Below are positions 17,059 through 26,170 of a stretch of 35,953 nt of DNA, piece by piece (the first letter of the stretch is position 1; each line of letters starts with the position of its first letter). The stretch lies in assembly GCA_047611425.1 (NCBI GenBank), contig JBLFWJ010000009.1:1-35953 (forward strand), written 5' to 3'. Position numbers and translations under genes: made by a program. The DNA comes from JBLFWJ01 sp047611425 (GTDB taxonomy: Bacteria; Bacteroidota; Bacteroidia; UBA10329). The notes below the pieces were generated by a model that was not told the origin of the DNA, searched no databases, and saw only the letters and a program-made list of their open reading frames with translations.

Positions 17059-18190
17059 TCAGAATTGCATTGAAATAACGGAACTCGATAAGCACTACTC
17101 AGGGTCTGAAATTGGAATGATCCGAGCGTTAACCAACCTCAATCTTGAAATAAAAAAGGGAGAATGTGTTGGCATTGTAGGTGCAAATGGAGCTGGAAAA
17201 TCCACCTTGCTTAAGGTTCTTTCCAGAATCACGCCTCCAACTTCAGGCGAAGCTTTCATCGATGGAAAACTGACAAGCTTAATGGAGGTCGGAACCGGTC
17301 TTCATGCAGAGCTAACCGGATCAGACAACATCATGTTGTATGGTTCATTACTCGGACTTTCATTCAAAGAAATCAAGGCATTGAAACCTGAGATCATTGA
17401 GTTTTCCGGATTGGAAAAATTCATGGATCTGCCTGTAAAAAAGTACAGTAGTGGCATGAAACTTCGCCTTGCCTTTTCAGTCATGGCGCACCTTCCTGCG
17501 GATATAATGGCAATGGATGAAGTGTTGGCTGTTGGTGACAGCATGTTTCAACAAAAGTGCATACAACGCATGTTGGGAATTAAAGAAGAAGGCAAAACAT
17601 TACTCTTCGTATCCCATGATCTTTCGGCCGTAAAAACCCTTTGCGAAAGAACAATCGTACTCAAAGACGGGGAGAAAGTCTTTGATGGCCCGACAGACGA
17701 AGCCATCGCATTTTACCGATCATCTTCCAGCCCATTTGAATTGACGAAAGACCTAAAAACGCTCAAACCTAAATCCGCAAAAATTTGGTTTGATCAAATT
17801 AAGTTCAACGCGGAAAGTTTGTCGAGTGGTTTATCGATTTCGGGTTCAATTAGATTTTCAAGCATGGAAGAATTGGTTGGAAATTCTGCAGAGATTGGCA
17901 TCAACATCCGCAGTATGTCAGGGCAGGATCTTTACCATTTAAGTAATCGCTTCACCAATCAAGAGTTCTTGCTGACATCTCAGAATGCAGTTGACTTTTC
18001 TTTTGATCACCAATTGAAGCCGGGACAATACAACGTTTGTCTTTTCCTGAAATCCGAAGATGAAAGTCAGTGGATCGAAAACGAAATTACGCTTGAAGTT
18101 GGAGGAGGAACGCCATACGGTTTTCTTGACTCCTCACAGATACAATCGGATTTTGCGCCAAACTTTTCGCTCACTTTCAAGGCCGAATGA
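17051..18190 (+). CDS. ABC exporter ATPase with C-terminal domain (Wzt-like), copy 1
   Basis: Energises export through the partner permease. Nucleotide-binding domain: Walker A GANGAGKST (residues 44-52), the MEVGTG segment usual in glycan exporters, signature YSSGMKLRLAF (from 132), Walker B with Asp156-Glu157, and switch His189. Residues about 245-379 form an extra domain rich in beta-type sequence, comparable to the Wzt C-terminal domain that recognises the end of the glycan in E. coli O8/O9a. It overlaps the permease by 8 bases and the next glycosyltransferase by 4. Confidence 0.92.
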   Translation: MLDQNCIEITELDKHYSGSEIGMIRALTNLNLEIKKGECVGIVGANGAGKSTLLKVLSRITPPTSGEAFIDGKLTSLMEVGTGLHAELTGSDNIMLYGSLLGLSFKEIKALKPEIIEFSGLEKFMDLPVKKYSSGMKLRLAFSVMAHLPADIMAMDEVLAVGDSMFQQKCIQRMLGIKEEGKTLLFVSHDLSAVKTLCERTIVLKDGEKVFDGPTDEAIAFYRSSSSPFELTKDLKTLKPKSAKIWFDQIKFNAESLSSGLSISGSIRFSSMEELVGNSAEIGINIRSMSGQDLYHLSNRFTNQEFLLTSQNAVDFSFDHQLKPGQYNVCLFLKSEDESQWIENEITLEVGGGTPYGFLDSSQIQSDFAPNFSLTFKAE

Positions 18191-20166
18191 ACACCCCAGT
18201 TCTCATTCTCGCACACGACCGACCAGAACTTTTACGAAAGTGTTTGGAACGATTAGAGTCGGCTGGGTGCGTGAATTTGTTTGCCTCCATTGATGGCCCA
18301 TCGAACTCAAAAAGGGCTGAGCAGGAAAAGGTAGTCTCCATTTTATCGGAGATAATTTCTCCAGATAAACTCAACCTAATTCAAACCAATCTTGGTTGTG
18401 AGAAAGGAGTGTTGAATGGAATCGATTGGTTTTTCAGCAAAACCGAAAAAGGAATCATCATTGAAGAGGATGTGTTAATCTCCAATGCTGGGTTGCAATT
18501 CTTGGATGAAATGCTGGTCAAGTACCAAAGTGAACCATCGGTTTTCATGGCTGGGGCCCATCTTCCAACCGGGAAATGGAATACGAATCAATCCTACTTC
18601 CTTTCAAGAGTGGGTCATATCTGGGGTTGGGCTACTTGGAAAAACCGATGGGATAAGCATGATCCAAATTCGATAAAATCGTTGATCGATTCGGAATTGA
18701 TTGCGAATTCATTTGGCCAAACTGAGCTAGCCAAGCATTTCAATGTGAATCTAGAAGCTTGTCTTTCAGGCCAAGTCGATACATGGGATTTCCAATGGAA
18801 CATGACCATGCTTGCAAATAATGGCGTTTGTGCCCTTCCTAATTCTAATCAAATCGAAAACATAGGGATTTCTGCTGACGCCTTGCATACGACAGACCTT
18901 CATGAGGGCGTTTGCAACAGTTTCCAAGATCCGATATCAAGCTTGAGCATTTCGCCAGAAATAAAAACTGACAGGGAATATGAGCAAGAATGGTTAAGAA
19001 GACTGAAAGGCGAAACCGAGCAACTTAAAACCAAAACCGATAAACAAGAACTAAAGGATCAACCTGTATTTGATGGATCTGTCTGTCTTGTAAGTTCGAC
19101 TGAAATTGGTGGTGGAGCAGAAAAAATCTGCCACTCCATATTCAATAGCTCGCGGCCAACTGACCAACGATTTTTGGTAGCAGTTAAAAAGACCGTTAAT
19201 CCAAAAGTGGTGGAACTCGGAAAGCCAAGTCGGATAGAACGTTGGTTGCAACCCGAATCTGAGCTAATCAGCCAAACGAAATCTGCGGATGTAATCCATC
19301 TACACAATATCCATGACATGGGATTTGGGTGGGAAGTCCTTCTGAATCTGGCTGAAACCAAACCCATTGTTTGGACGCTCCACGACCAGTGGATTCTAGG
19401 CAAAAACATCGACCCACCATTTGTTGAGGGTGATTCTATTCCGAAGAAAAAACTTGCGTTCATCAACCATAAAAACGTTCACCTTGTAACGCCATCACTC
19501 TGGCTACAAGACAAAGTTTATTGGAAAACCAGAAAACTACCTACGTTGATTAAGTATGGAATCGACACCGACATTTATCGACCATTGGATAGATCAACTG
19601 CCTGTCAAAACTTAGATCTGGATCAAAGCAAAAAGCGAATCTTGTTCATCGCTAAGAATCCTCAATCTAATCCGTACAAAGATTTCGCTGGATTGAAGAA
19701 AGCGTGGATAAAGGCAAATCAAGAATTAGGTAACGGTGGTTATGATTTGATCGCCTTGGGCGGACTAAAAACGACCGAAACCCACGGAAATCAGACCCTC
19801 AAAGTGATTTCATTTACCCAGAATGAAACTGATGTCTGTAGCTGGATCAACGCCTGCGACCTGATGATCCACGCAACACACAGCGATAACTCTCCAGTTT
19901 CCATCTTGGAGGCTATGGCCTGTAAAACACCCGTAGTTGCCACCAACATTGGTGGAATTAACGAGCAATTGGATGGTGGCAATTGTGGGACACTGATACC
20001 ATCCGATTCGGTTACGGCTCTTGCCGAAAGCATCATAAATCATCTGCACAATCCCGATTTGAAGCAACATAAAATTGAAGCAGCATTCGCACGCATTTCC
20101 AATGAACACACCAAAGCACACATGATCGATGCGTATCTTGGACTTTACTCGAAAGTGAATCGATAA
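18187..20166 (+). CDS. Two-domain glycosyltransferase: GT-A (GNT-I-like) fused to GT4
   Basis: A 659-residue protein with two catalytic modules. Residues 1-255 resemble the GT-A family with a GNT-I-like layout: MNTPVLILAHDRPE start, ASIDGPSN, an EED metal-site candidate (93-95) and the hallmark RVGHIWGWATWKNRW (141-155). A charged linker (about 260-295) leads to a GT-B, GT4-type module (about 296-659): STEIGGGAEK, HLHNIHDMGFG, LHDQWILG and SPVSILEAMACKTPVVATNIGG. In the GT4 EX7E motif the first Glu is replaced by Asp, as in some subfamilies. No stop or frameshift separates the modules. Probably adds two consecutive sugars in the cytoplasm; donors and acceptors are unknown. Confidence 0.88.
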   Translation: MNTPVLILAHDRPELLRKCLERLESAGCVNLFASIDGPSNSKRAEQEKVVSILSEIISPDKLNLIQTNLGCEKGVLNGIDWFFSKTEKGIIIEEDVLISNAGLQFLDEMLVKYQSEPSVFMAGAHLPTGKWNTNQSYFLSRVGHIWGWATWKNRWDKHDPNSIKSLIDSELIANSFGQTELAKHFNVNLEACLSGQVDTWDFQWNMTMLANNGVCALPNSNQIENIGISADALHTTDLHEGVCNSFQDPISSLSISPEIKTDREYEQEWLRRLKGETEQLKTKTDKQELKDQPVFDGSVCLVSSTEIGGGAEKICHSIFNSSRPTDQRFLVAVKKTVNPKVVELGKPSRIERWLQPESELISQTKSADVIHLHNIHDMGFGWEVLLNLAETKPIVWTLHDQWILGKNIDPPFVEGDSIPKKKLAFINHKNVHLVTPSLWLQDKVYWKTRKLPTLIKYGIDTDIYRPLDRSTACQNLDLDQSKKRILFIAKNPQSNPYKDFAGLKKAWIKANQELGNGGYDLIALGGLKTTETHGNQTLKVISFTQNETDVCSWINACDLMIHATHSDNSPVSILEAMACKTPVVATNIGGINEQLDGGNCGTLIPSDSVTALAESIINHLHNPDLKQHKIEAAFARISNEHTKAHMIDAYLGLYSKVNR

Positions 20167-21119
20167 TGCCGCTGTTTTCAATAGTCACCCCTGTTCTGAA
20201 CATGGCCGATTTCATTGGTCGATGCATCGAAAGCGTTCAAAAACAGGAGGTCGATTTTGAATTGATTGTAATTGACGGAGGAAGCACGGACGGCACTCAA
20301 TTAATTGTAGAGTCTTTCAAAGATGATCGAATTACATTGATTTCCGAGCCGGATCAAGGGCAAAGTGATGCCATCAATAAAGGATTGAAAATGGCCAGCG
20401 GACAGCTTTTCAACTGGTTGAATGCCGATGATGAATTCACGAATGGTACGTTGAAAAAAGTTGCCAGTACATTCAATGAAAACGTTGAAGTTGTAATTGG
20501 TAAGTGTGAACACATTCAAGGTGGAAAGACCATTGCTATTGGTCGAACTCACGTTCATTCTTCCAAAGAGTATACGTTGGCCAATTACAGTATGGGTCAA
20601 CCTTCGCACTTCTATAGAACCGATATTATCAAGCAAATTGAAGGTCTGAATCTTGATTTACAATTGGCTATGGATATGGATCTTTGGATCAGGTATGTTC
20701 TGCAATTTGGAACACAGAATGTCCGGCTTTTGGATGATTCACTTAGTCGTTTTCACTTGCATGAGGACAGCAAATCCGTTGCACAATCCGATGAAACCGA
20801 CCAAGCCAAATTTGCCATGTTCGCTTCACTACTAAAGGGAATGAATGCGCCAAAATGGTTTATCGAACTAATTAAGACCAAGGCATCCAACGAGGCGCTG
20901 GATTACAATTGTGAAAACTTGAATCGTGAACTTTTTCTTTCAGAATTTGCTTTCAACCCTATGCGTTTAGCTTACGCTGATGGAGACCTCTACTTGGCAA
21001 GCAAGCTTTTCGACCTGGTCAAAAAAGGAGACCAACTTTCTAAAAAAGAGCACTTGGAATGGCAGGTCAGAACGACAGGAACTTCGGCAAAACTCATTAA
21101 AACTTTGCGCGGAAAATGA
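20166..21119 (+). CDS. GT2 family glycosyltransferase
   Basis: GT-A fold transferase with DGGSTDGT (residues 37-44), DQGQSDAINKGLKMASG and the metal-site region NADDE (86-90); the WcaA-like N-terminal half is clear. Residues after about 215 are less conserved and probably shape the acceptor site. At 317 residues it is normal for the family. Its ATG overlaps the stop of the fused glycosyltransferase by one base (TAATG) and its end overlaps the next gene by 4, so it belongs to the first exporter operon. Sugar specificity cannot be told. Confidence 0.9.
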   Translation: MPLFSIVTPVLNMADFIGRCIESVQKQEVDFELIVIDGGSTDGTQLIVESFKDDRITLISEPDQGQSDAINKGLKMASGQLFNWLNADDEFTNGTLKKVASTFNENVEVVIGKCEHIQGGKTIAIGRTHVHSSKEYTLANYSMGQPSHFYRTDIIKQIEGLNLDLQLAMDMDLWIRYVLQFGTQNVRLLDDSLSRFHLHEDSKSVAQSDETDQAKFAMFASLLKGMNAPKWFIELIKTKASNEALDYNCENLNRELFLSEFAFNPMRLAYADGDLYLASKLFDLVKKGDQLSKKEHLEWQVRTTGTSAKLIKTLRGK

Positions 21120-22063
21120 GCAAGGTGAGCGTAATCATGCCAGCATACAATGCAGGCAAATTCATCAAGGAAGCAATCGAATCCATCTTGGCTCAAACCC
21201 ACCAAGATTGGGAATTATTGATTTTAGACGATGCCAGTTCAGACAAAACTTTTGAGGTCATTTCAACATTCAGCGACCCTAGAATTTTGATTCAAAGTAA
21301 TGCTGAAAACCAAGGTTATCTGAAGAGTTGCAATCTATTATTCGAGCTAGCTACTGGAGAATATCTCACGTTTCTGGATGCGGATGACACCTGCTCCAAT
21401 AACCGATTTGAACAGTGCATTTCAGCCATTGAAATGCAGCAAGTTGATTTCATTACAACCGATTTCGCCAAGACCCATGAAAGCGGAAAAATAGACAGAT
21501 GTAAGACGGAAATTGATTACAACAAGGTAGCGTCAAACCCAAACTACTACCCTACCATTTGCTGTGCCACGGCCTTTGTCAAAACCAACTTGGTAAAACA
21601 GGTAGGTGGATACCACACAATTTTCGACAGAATTGGAGCCGAAGACTACCATTGGTTATTCCGTCTCGCAAGACAAGGTAAGGGTGCACACCTTCCAATA
21701 GATCTGTACCGTTATATGCAGCATGAAAACCAGATTAGAAATCAAATCGACCCGGCCCATTTCATTGCCCACAACCTGGACCTTGCCATTAGAAAAAAGT
21801 TGATTCAAAATGATGAAGACCTTCTCTCTCAAATCAATTCGAAAAAGCTCCATAAGATAAAGGCCAATCTCCTCGAACCATTCCGAAAAGATGCAACGCT
21901 CATCCTCAGGCACAAGTCAATACAAAACTTGAATTCCGACAAATGGGCAAAAGCAATTTCAGTCATGTTCCAAGCCATTGCAATCGCTCCATTGAACATG
22001 GCAAACTGGCAACGGCTTTCCTACATTCTATATGTCATTTGTCGAAGGTCAATCAGAATTTAA
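21116..22063 (+). CDS. GT2 family glycosyltransferase
   Basis: GT-A transferase with SVIMPAYNAGKFIKEAI at the start, DDASSDKT (38-45), NQGYLKSCN and DADD (88-91) for nucleotide and metal binding. Around residue 165 the sequence GGYHTIFDRIGAEDYHWLFR carries the ED motif typical of the catalytic base region. At 315 residues, it is the last gene of the tightly coupled run that begins at 16219; it ends 67 bases before the second exporter permease, in a gap that holds a new promoter element. Confidence 0.9.
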   Translation: MSKVSVIMPAYNAGKFIKEAIESILAQTHQDWELLILDDASSDKTFEVISTFSDPRILIQSNAENQGYLKSCNLLFELATGEYLTFLDADDTCSNNRFEQCISAIEMQQVDFITTDFAKTHESGKIDRCKTEIDYNKVASNPNYYPTICCATAFVKTNLVKQVGGYHTIFDRIGAEDYHWLFRLARQGKGAHLPIDLYRYMQHENQIRNQIDPAHFIAHNLDLAIRKKLIQNDEDLLSQINSKKLHKIKANLLEPFRKDATLILRHKSIQNLNSDKWAKAISVMFQAIAIAPLNMANWQRLSYILYVICRRSIRI

Positions 22064-22090
22064 TGGCCACATACTGTAGGGTCTAAATGT

Positions 22091-22098
22091 TATTTTTG
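22091..22098 (+). promoter_or_regulatory. -7 promoter element for the second ABC exporter
   Basis: TATTTTTG matches TANNTTTG fully and lies 32 bases before the preferred ATG at 22131. No clear -33 TTG is seen 17-23 bases upstream. It suggests that the second exporter is transcribed apart from the first operon. Confidence 0.5.
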
Positions 22099-22130
22099 CC
22101 ACCAATCTGCACCAGTAGGTGGGCGTTGAT

Positions 22131-22988
22131 ATGAGCACTCAAGAAGAAGACAATTGGAATATTGAAATCCGTCCACATTCCGGGTTATTCGACCTTAGGT
22201 TAGGCGAGCTTTGGAAGTCACGAGATATCCTCAAAAACTTCGTTAAACGAGATTTTGTGGCCGTATATAAACAAACGGTTCTTGGCCCACTGTGGTTTTT
22301 CATACAGCCTATTCTAACCACCATAATGTTCACTTTTGTCTTTGGTACAGTTGCCAAGATTCCAACAGATGGAGTTCCTCCAGCGCTCTTTTATTTGAGT
22401 GGAATTGTTGCTTGGAATTATTTCGCAAGCTGTCTTACACAGACATCAAACGTGTTCATTCAAAATGCGCAGATATTCGGTAAAGTTTACTTCTATAGAC
22501 TGACTATTCCTTTGTCGGTTATAGTGAGTGCCCTAATCAAATTCGGTATACAGTTTCTGCTGTTTTTAGCCATTTGGGGGTATTACTTGGGATTTTCAGA
22601 TTACAACTTACAACCAACCTGGGGGCTAGCAATTGTACCGTATCTGATTTTTTTAATGGCTCTTTTAGGACTTGGTTTTGGATTGATTATTTCGTCAATG
22701 ACCACTAAGTATCGAGACCTCGCCTTCCTAATTCAGTTTGGCGTACAGTTAGCTATGTATGCAACTCCAGTCATCTATCCGTTATCGATGATGAAAGGAA
22801 AGGCCTTGACATTCATTCTAGCCAATCCAATGACCTCTATTATAGAGAGTTTTAAGTTTGCATTTCTCGGTGCTGGATCATTAGTCCCAGAGCACTTACT
22901 GTACAGCACATGCTTTACATTGGTCACTTTATTCGTTGGAGTCGTAATGTTCAACCGGGTTGAAAAATCCTTTGTAGATACTGTGTAA
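22131..22988 (+). CDS. ABC-2 polysaccharide exporter permease (Wzm-like), copy 2
   Basis: Second ABC-2 glycan permease. The N-terminal cytoplasmic part has SGLFDLRLGELWKSRDILKN and KRDFVAVYKQTVLGPLWFF, family-typical amphipathic and first membrane segments, with about six hydrophobic stretches to the end. It aligns only loosely by eye with the permease at 16219, so it is not a recent duplicate. The ATG at 22131 was chosen; a GTG at 22119 in the same frame would add four residues. It overlaps the ATPase gene by one base (TAATG). Confidence 0.92.
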   Translation: MSTQEEDNWNIEIRPHSGLFDLRLGELWKSRDILKNFVKRDFVAVYKQTVLGPLWFFIQPILTTIMFTFVFGTVAKIPTDGVPPALFYLSGIVAWNYFASCLTQTSNVFIQNAQIFGKVYFYRLTIPLSVIVSALIKFGIQFLLFLAIWGYYLGFSDYNLQPTWGLAIVPYLIFLMALLGLGFGLIISSMTTKYRDLAFLIQFGVQLAMYATPVIYPLSMMKGKALTFILANPMTSIIESFKFAFLGAGSLVPEHLLYSTCFTLVTLFVGVVMFNRVEKSFVDTV

Positions 22989-24247
22989 TGGGGATAGTTA
23001 TCAAGGTTGAAAACGTTTCTAAAATGTATCGCCTCGGGGTCGTGGGTAGTTCTACTATCAGCAACGACCTTAGCCGTTTTTGGGCAAGAATCCGTGGTAA
23101 TGAAGATCCATTTTTAAAGATAGCTGAAGCCAACGATCGATCCCAAAAAGGTTCATCGGACTTCGTTTATGCTTTAAAGGATATAAACTTTGAGGTAGAA
23201 CAAGGCGAGGTTCTAGGATTAATCGGAAAAAACGGTGCAGGAAAATCCACGTTACTCAAAGTGCTTTCAAGAGTAACGATGCCTACTACCGGTGTGATCA
23301 AAGCCAAAGGACGAACTGCAAGTTTACTAGAAGTTGGAACTGGATTTCATCCAGAATTAACAGGCCGTGAAAACATATTTCTGAATGGCGCGATCTTGGG
23401 AATGCGAGAGCAGGAAGTAAGGGCTAAGTTGGACGAAATCATTGCTTTTTCAGGTGTTGAAAGGTTTATTGACACACCAGTTAAACGGTACAGTTCAGGT
23501 ATGTACGTGCGTTTGGCGTTTGCAGTTGCAGCCCACCTTGAGCCGGAAATTCTCATTATTGACGAAGTACTTGCTGTAGGCGATTCTGAATTTCAGAAGA
23601 AGTGTTTGGGGAAAATGGGAGACATCTCACAGACAGGCAGAACAGTGTTGTTTGTTAGCCACAACATGAAGGCCGTTAAATCGCTTTGCAAAAATGCGTT
23701 GCTATTAGAGAATGGAATGGTTGTAGACCGAGGCACTTCCGAGTCGGTAGTAAATAATTACTTGAGTAGAGTTGCCGATAACGTAAGTGAAAAGGAATGG
23801 CTTGACGTAAACGAAGCTCCAGGAGGAGACATCGTAAAACTGCGATCCGTTAAAATTAAGTGTGATGAAAAAAAGGTCGCGCTAATTGATGTTGCAACGG
23901 ACTTTAGAGTAGACATGTCCTTTTATTATATGGGGCCTACTGACCCAATAAACCTTGTAATGCTGATATACAACATAACCGGAGAATGCGTATTCCATGT
24001 GGTGTCTGAGTGTCAGGAAATGAAAAACGGAATTATTAACGGCTCCTGTTATGTTCCAAAAGACTTAATGAATTCCGGTGTATTTACCATATCCGTTATG
24101 ATGGTACGTGATCTAAGCAAGGCTTTGTTTAGGCAAGACGAGATACTTCAATTTGAAATCCATGATAATCGGGATGCGGACAAGTGGTTTGGCGAGTGGA
24201 TTGGTGCAGTCCGACCTAAACTGCAATTCGACATCTCACAGGATTAA
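22988..24247 (+). CDS. ABC exporter ATPase with C-terminal domain (Wzt-like), copy 2
   Basis: ATPase partner of the 22131 permease. It has an insertion of about 30 residues (25-58) before the core, as in many Wzt-type proteins, then Walker A GKNGAGKST (80-88), SLLEVGTGFHPELTG, signature YSSGM (168-172), Walker B Asp192-Glu193 and switch His225. Residues about 250-419 form a C-terminal domain different in sequence and longer than that of the first ATPase, which suggests a different glycan end-group is recognised. An 80-base gap with no clear promoter separates it from the aminotransferase. Confidence 0.92.
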   Translation: MGIVIKVENVSKMYRLGVVGSSTISNDLSRFWARIRGNEDPFLKIAEANDRSQKGSSDFVYALKDINFEVEQGEVLGLIGKNGAGKSTLLKVLSRVTMPTTGVIKAKGRTASLLEVGTGFHPELTGRENIFLNGAILGMREQEVRAKLDEIIAFSGVERFIDTPVKRYSSGMYVRLAFAVAAHLEPEILIIDEVLAVGDSEFQKKCLGKMGDISQTGRTVLFVSHNMKAVKSLCKNALLLENGMVVDRGTSESVVNNYLSRVADNVSEKEWLDVNEAPGGDIVKLRSVKIKCDEKKVALIDVATDFRVDMSFYYMGPTDPINLVMLIYNITGECVFHVVSECQEMKNGIINGSCYVPKDLMNSGVFTISVMMVRDLSKALFRQDEILQFEIHDNRDADKWFGEWIGAVRPKLQFDISQD

Positions 24248-24327
24248 CTCAAAGCCGGTTGTGAGCCTGTAACTCCTATTATTTCGATTCAAAACGTAAT
24301 TTGCTTCGATTTCATGCATAAATCAAT

Positions 24328-25416
24328 ATGAGCCAAAAACCAATCTACGTAACTGAGTCGTTTCTTCCTCCATTAGAGGACTACACGAAAAAGATTGGTG
24401 AAATATGGGAAAGTGGACATCTCACAAATCATGGCCCGCATGTGCTTAAATTGGAAGAAGACCTGCAACATCGACTAGGTGCCGGTCATTTGGCTGTCGT
24501 TTCCAACGGCACGTTGGCATTGCAAATTGCAATAAAAGCCCTGGACCTAGCGGGAGAAATAATCACAACACCATTTTCCTACGTTGCTACCGTGTCCTCA
24601 ATCGTATGGGAAGGTGCAACACCTGTATTTGTCGATATAAGTAAAACGGATTTTTGCATTGATGTGCAGAAGATTGAAAATGCCATCACCGAAAAAACAT
24701 CAGCAATTTTAGCTACTCATGTTTACGGTCACCCTTGCGATGTTGTGGAAATCGAGCGAATCGCGACAAAACATGGACTAAAGGTGATTTATGATGCAGC
24801 ACATGCGTTTGACATAAAAATCAACGAGAAACCCATTACTGAATTTGGCGACATTTCAACCCTGAGTTTTCACGCTACTAAGGTGTTCCATATGGGCGAA
24901 GGAGGAGCTGTTATCACTCCCAATGCAGATTTAGCGCACCGGATAAAATATCTAAGAAACTTTGGCCATAATGGAGAGGAAGAGTTTTGGGGATTAGGAA
25001 TCAATGCCAAGGTTTCGGAAATACATGCTGCTCTAGGAAATTGCGTTTACCCATATATTGATGAAATAAAAAATAACCGAAAGCAAGCTTCGGTTAAATA
25101 CGATTCTCTTCTTTCCGATATAGATCAATTGTATAAATACAATGTTCCGGAAAATGTAGATTTCAACTACGCCTACTACCCTGTCTTATTCGACTCGGAA
25201 GAAACGCTATTGCGTGTTAAATCAGCATTAAATGAGGAGATGATATTTCCTAGGAGATATTTCTATCCTTCGTTAAATAAGCTTCCATACGTTACTGATC
25301 AACATGTCCCAGTAACTGATGACATTTCTAAACGTATTCTTTGCCTTCCTCTTTCGGCCCAATTGACCGTAGATTCGGTTGAAAGAATATGTAAGGTGAT
25401 AAACAGTCACATTTAA
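24328..25416 (+). CDS. DegT/DnrJ/EryC1/StrS sugar aminotransferase
   Basis: PLP enzyme that transaminates a keto group on a nucleotide-activated sugar. PLP-site residues are visible: VSNGTLALQ (58-66), Asp156 in YDAAHAFD, and the Schiff-base Lys185 in SFHATKVFHMGEGGAV. At 362 residues it fits. The next gene is a sugar N-formyltransferase, so the likely product is a dTDP-4-amino-4,6-dideoxyhexose (VioA-like reaction); C3 transamination (FdtB-like) is an alternative. The ketosugar donor would come from RmlA/RmlB-type enzymes, which are not in the window. It is followed by the formyltransferase after 7 bases. Confidence 0.9.
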   Translation: MSQKPIYVTESFLPPLEDYTKKIGEIWESGHLTNHGPHVLKLEEDLQHRLGAGHLAVVSNGTLALQIAIKALDLAGEIITTPFSYVATVSSIVWEGATPVFVDISKTDFCIDVQKIENAITEKTSAILATHVYGHPCDVVEIERIATKHGLKVIYDAAHAFDIKINEKPITEFGDISTLSFHATKVFHMGEGGAVITPNADLAHRIKYLRNFGHNGEEEFWGLGINAKVSEIHAALGNCVYPYIDEIKNNRKQASVKYDSLLSDIDQLYKYNVPENVDFNYAYYPVLFDSEETLLRVKSALNEEMIFPRRYFYPSLNKLPYVTDQHVPVTDDISKRILCLPLSAQLTVDSVERICKVINSHI

Positions 25417-25423
25417 TACAGCA

Positions 25424-26170
25424 ATGGCCTACAGCAATATTCTGGTCATATCTGATAATCCAGGACTCACTGCTGAGTTTCTAAGCCTGTTCAATGAACT
25501 CGGTATTGATGGTGCAATGATATCGTTAGCATGTTCAACCTCATCATCCGAAATGCTAGTTCCTGGAAAATTTTCCAAGCCAGTCCTTGCACTTAAGGTT
25601 AAAGAACTTGGAGGAGAAATAGCCAAAACCTATGATTTGGTTTTTTCAATCCACTGCAAGCAACTGTTTCCGCCTGACCTAGTAAATGGTACGAAATGCA
25701 TCAATGTACATCCAGGTTTAAATCCATTTAATAGAGGCTGGTTTCCACAGGTTTTTGCCATCATGAACGGAATGCCTCACGGAGCAACCATTCACGAGAT
25801 TGATGTTGAGTTGGATCACGGGCCTATTATCGATCAACAAATGGTCTCAATCTTTGCTCATGACACGTCTCTTAGCGCTTACAACCGAGTGGTAGCAGCA
25901 GAAAAACTACTACTGAGGCGAAACTTGAAGGCTATTGTTTCTGGAACTTACGAAACCTTTAAACCAGATGTAGAAGGCAATTTAAACTCGATTAAAGATT
26001 TCAGATCTATGCTTAAGTTAGACTTGAGTGAAAAAGGCGACATGAAATACTTTTTAAACAAGTTTAGAGCATTAACTCATGGAGATTACAAAAACGCGTA
26101 TTTCCTAGACCCAGAGTCTGGAAAGAAGGTCTACGTAAACATCAAACTTCAGCCAGAGCAAAATGATTAA
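25424..26170 (+). CDS. Sugar N-formyltransferase (nucleotide-linked amino sugar)
   Basis: Formyl transferase of the Fmt-like fold using N10-formyl-tetrahydrofolate. The catalytic triad is present: Asn94 and His96 in CINVHPGLNPFNRG, and Asp131 in ELDHGPII. The GWFPQVFAIMNGMPHGATIHEID stretch (as GWFPQVF and GATIHEID) is typical of enzymes that formylate dTDP-4-amino-4,6-dideoxyglucose rather than Met-tRNA. At 248 residues it lacks the tRNA-binding C-terminal domain of Fmt. Directly after the aminotransferase and overlapping the next GT2 gene by 8 bases, it should make an N-formylamino sugar such as Qui4NFo or Qui3NFo. Confidence 0.9.
   Translation: MAYSNILVISDNPGLTAEFLSLFNELGIDGAMISLACSTSSSEMLVPGKFSKPVLALKVKELGGEIAKTYDLVFSIHCKQLFPPDLVNGTKCINVHPGLNPFNRGWFPQVFAIMNGMPHGATIHEIDVELDHGPIIDQQMVSIFAHDTSLSAYNRVVAAEKLLLRRNLKAIVSGTYETFKPDVEGNLNSIKDFRSMLKLDLSEKGDMKYFLNKFRALTHGDYKNAYFLDPESGKKVYVNIKLQPEQND

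Noticed and set aside
19059..19466. 135-codon antisense frame inside the fused glycosyltransferase
   Set aside because: It is opposite intact, motif-bearing coding sequence and its protein is low in recognisable features; treated as chance.
22091..22130. GTG at 22119 as the start of the second permease
   Set aside because: It adds only four residues, and the ATG at 22131 is the simpler choice with a reasonable leader from the promoter element; not excluded.
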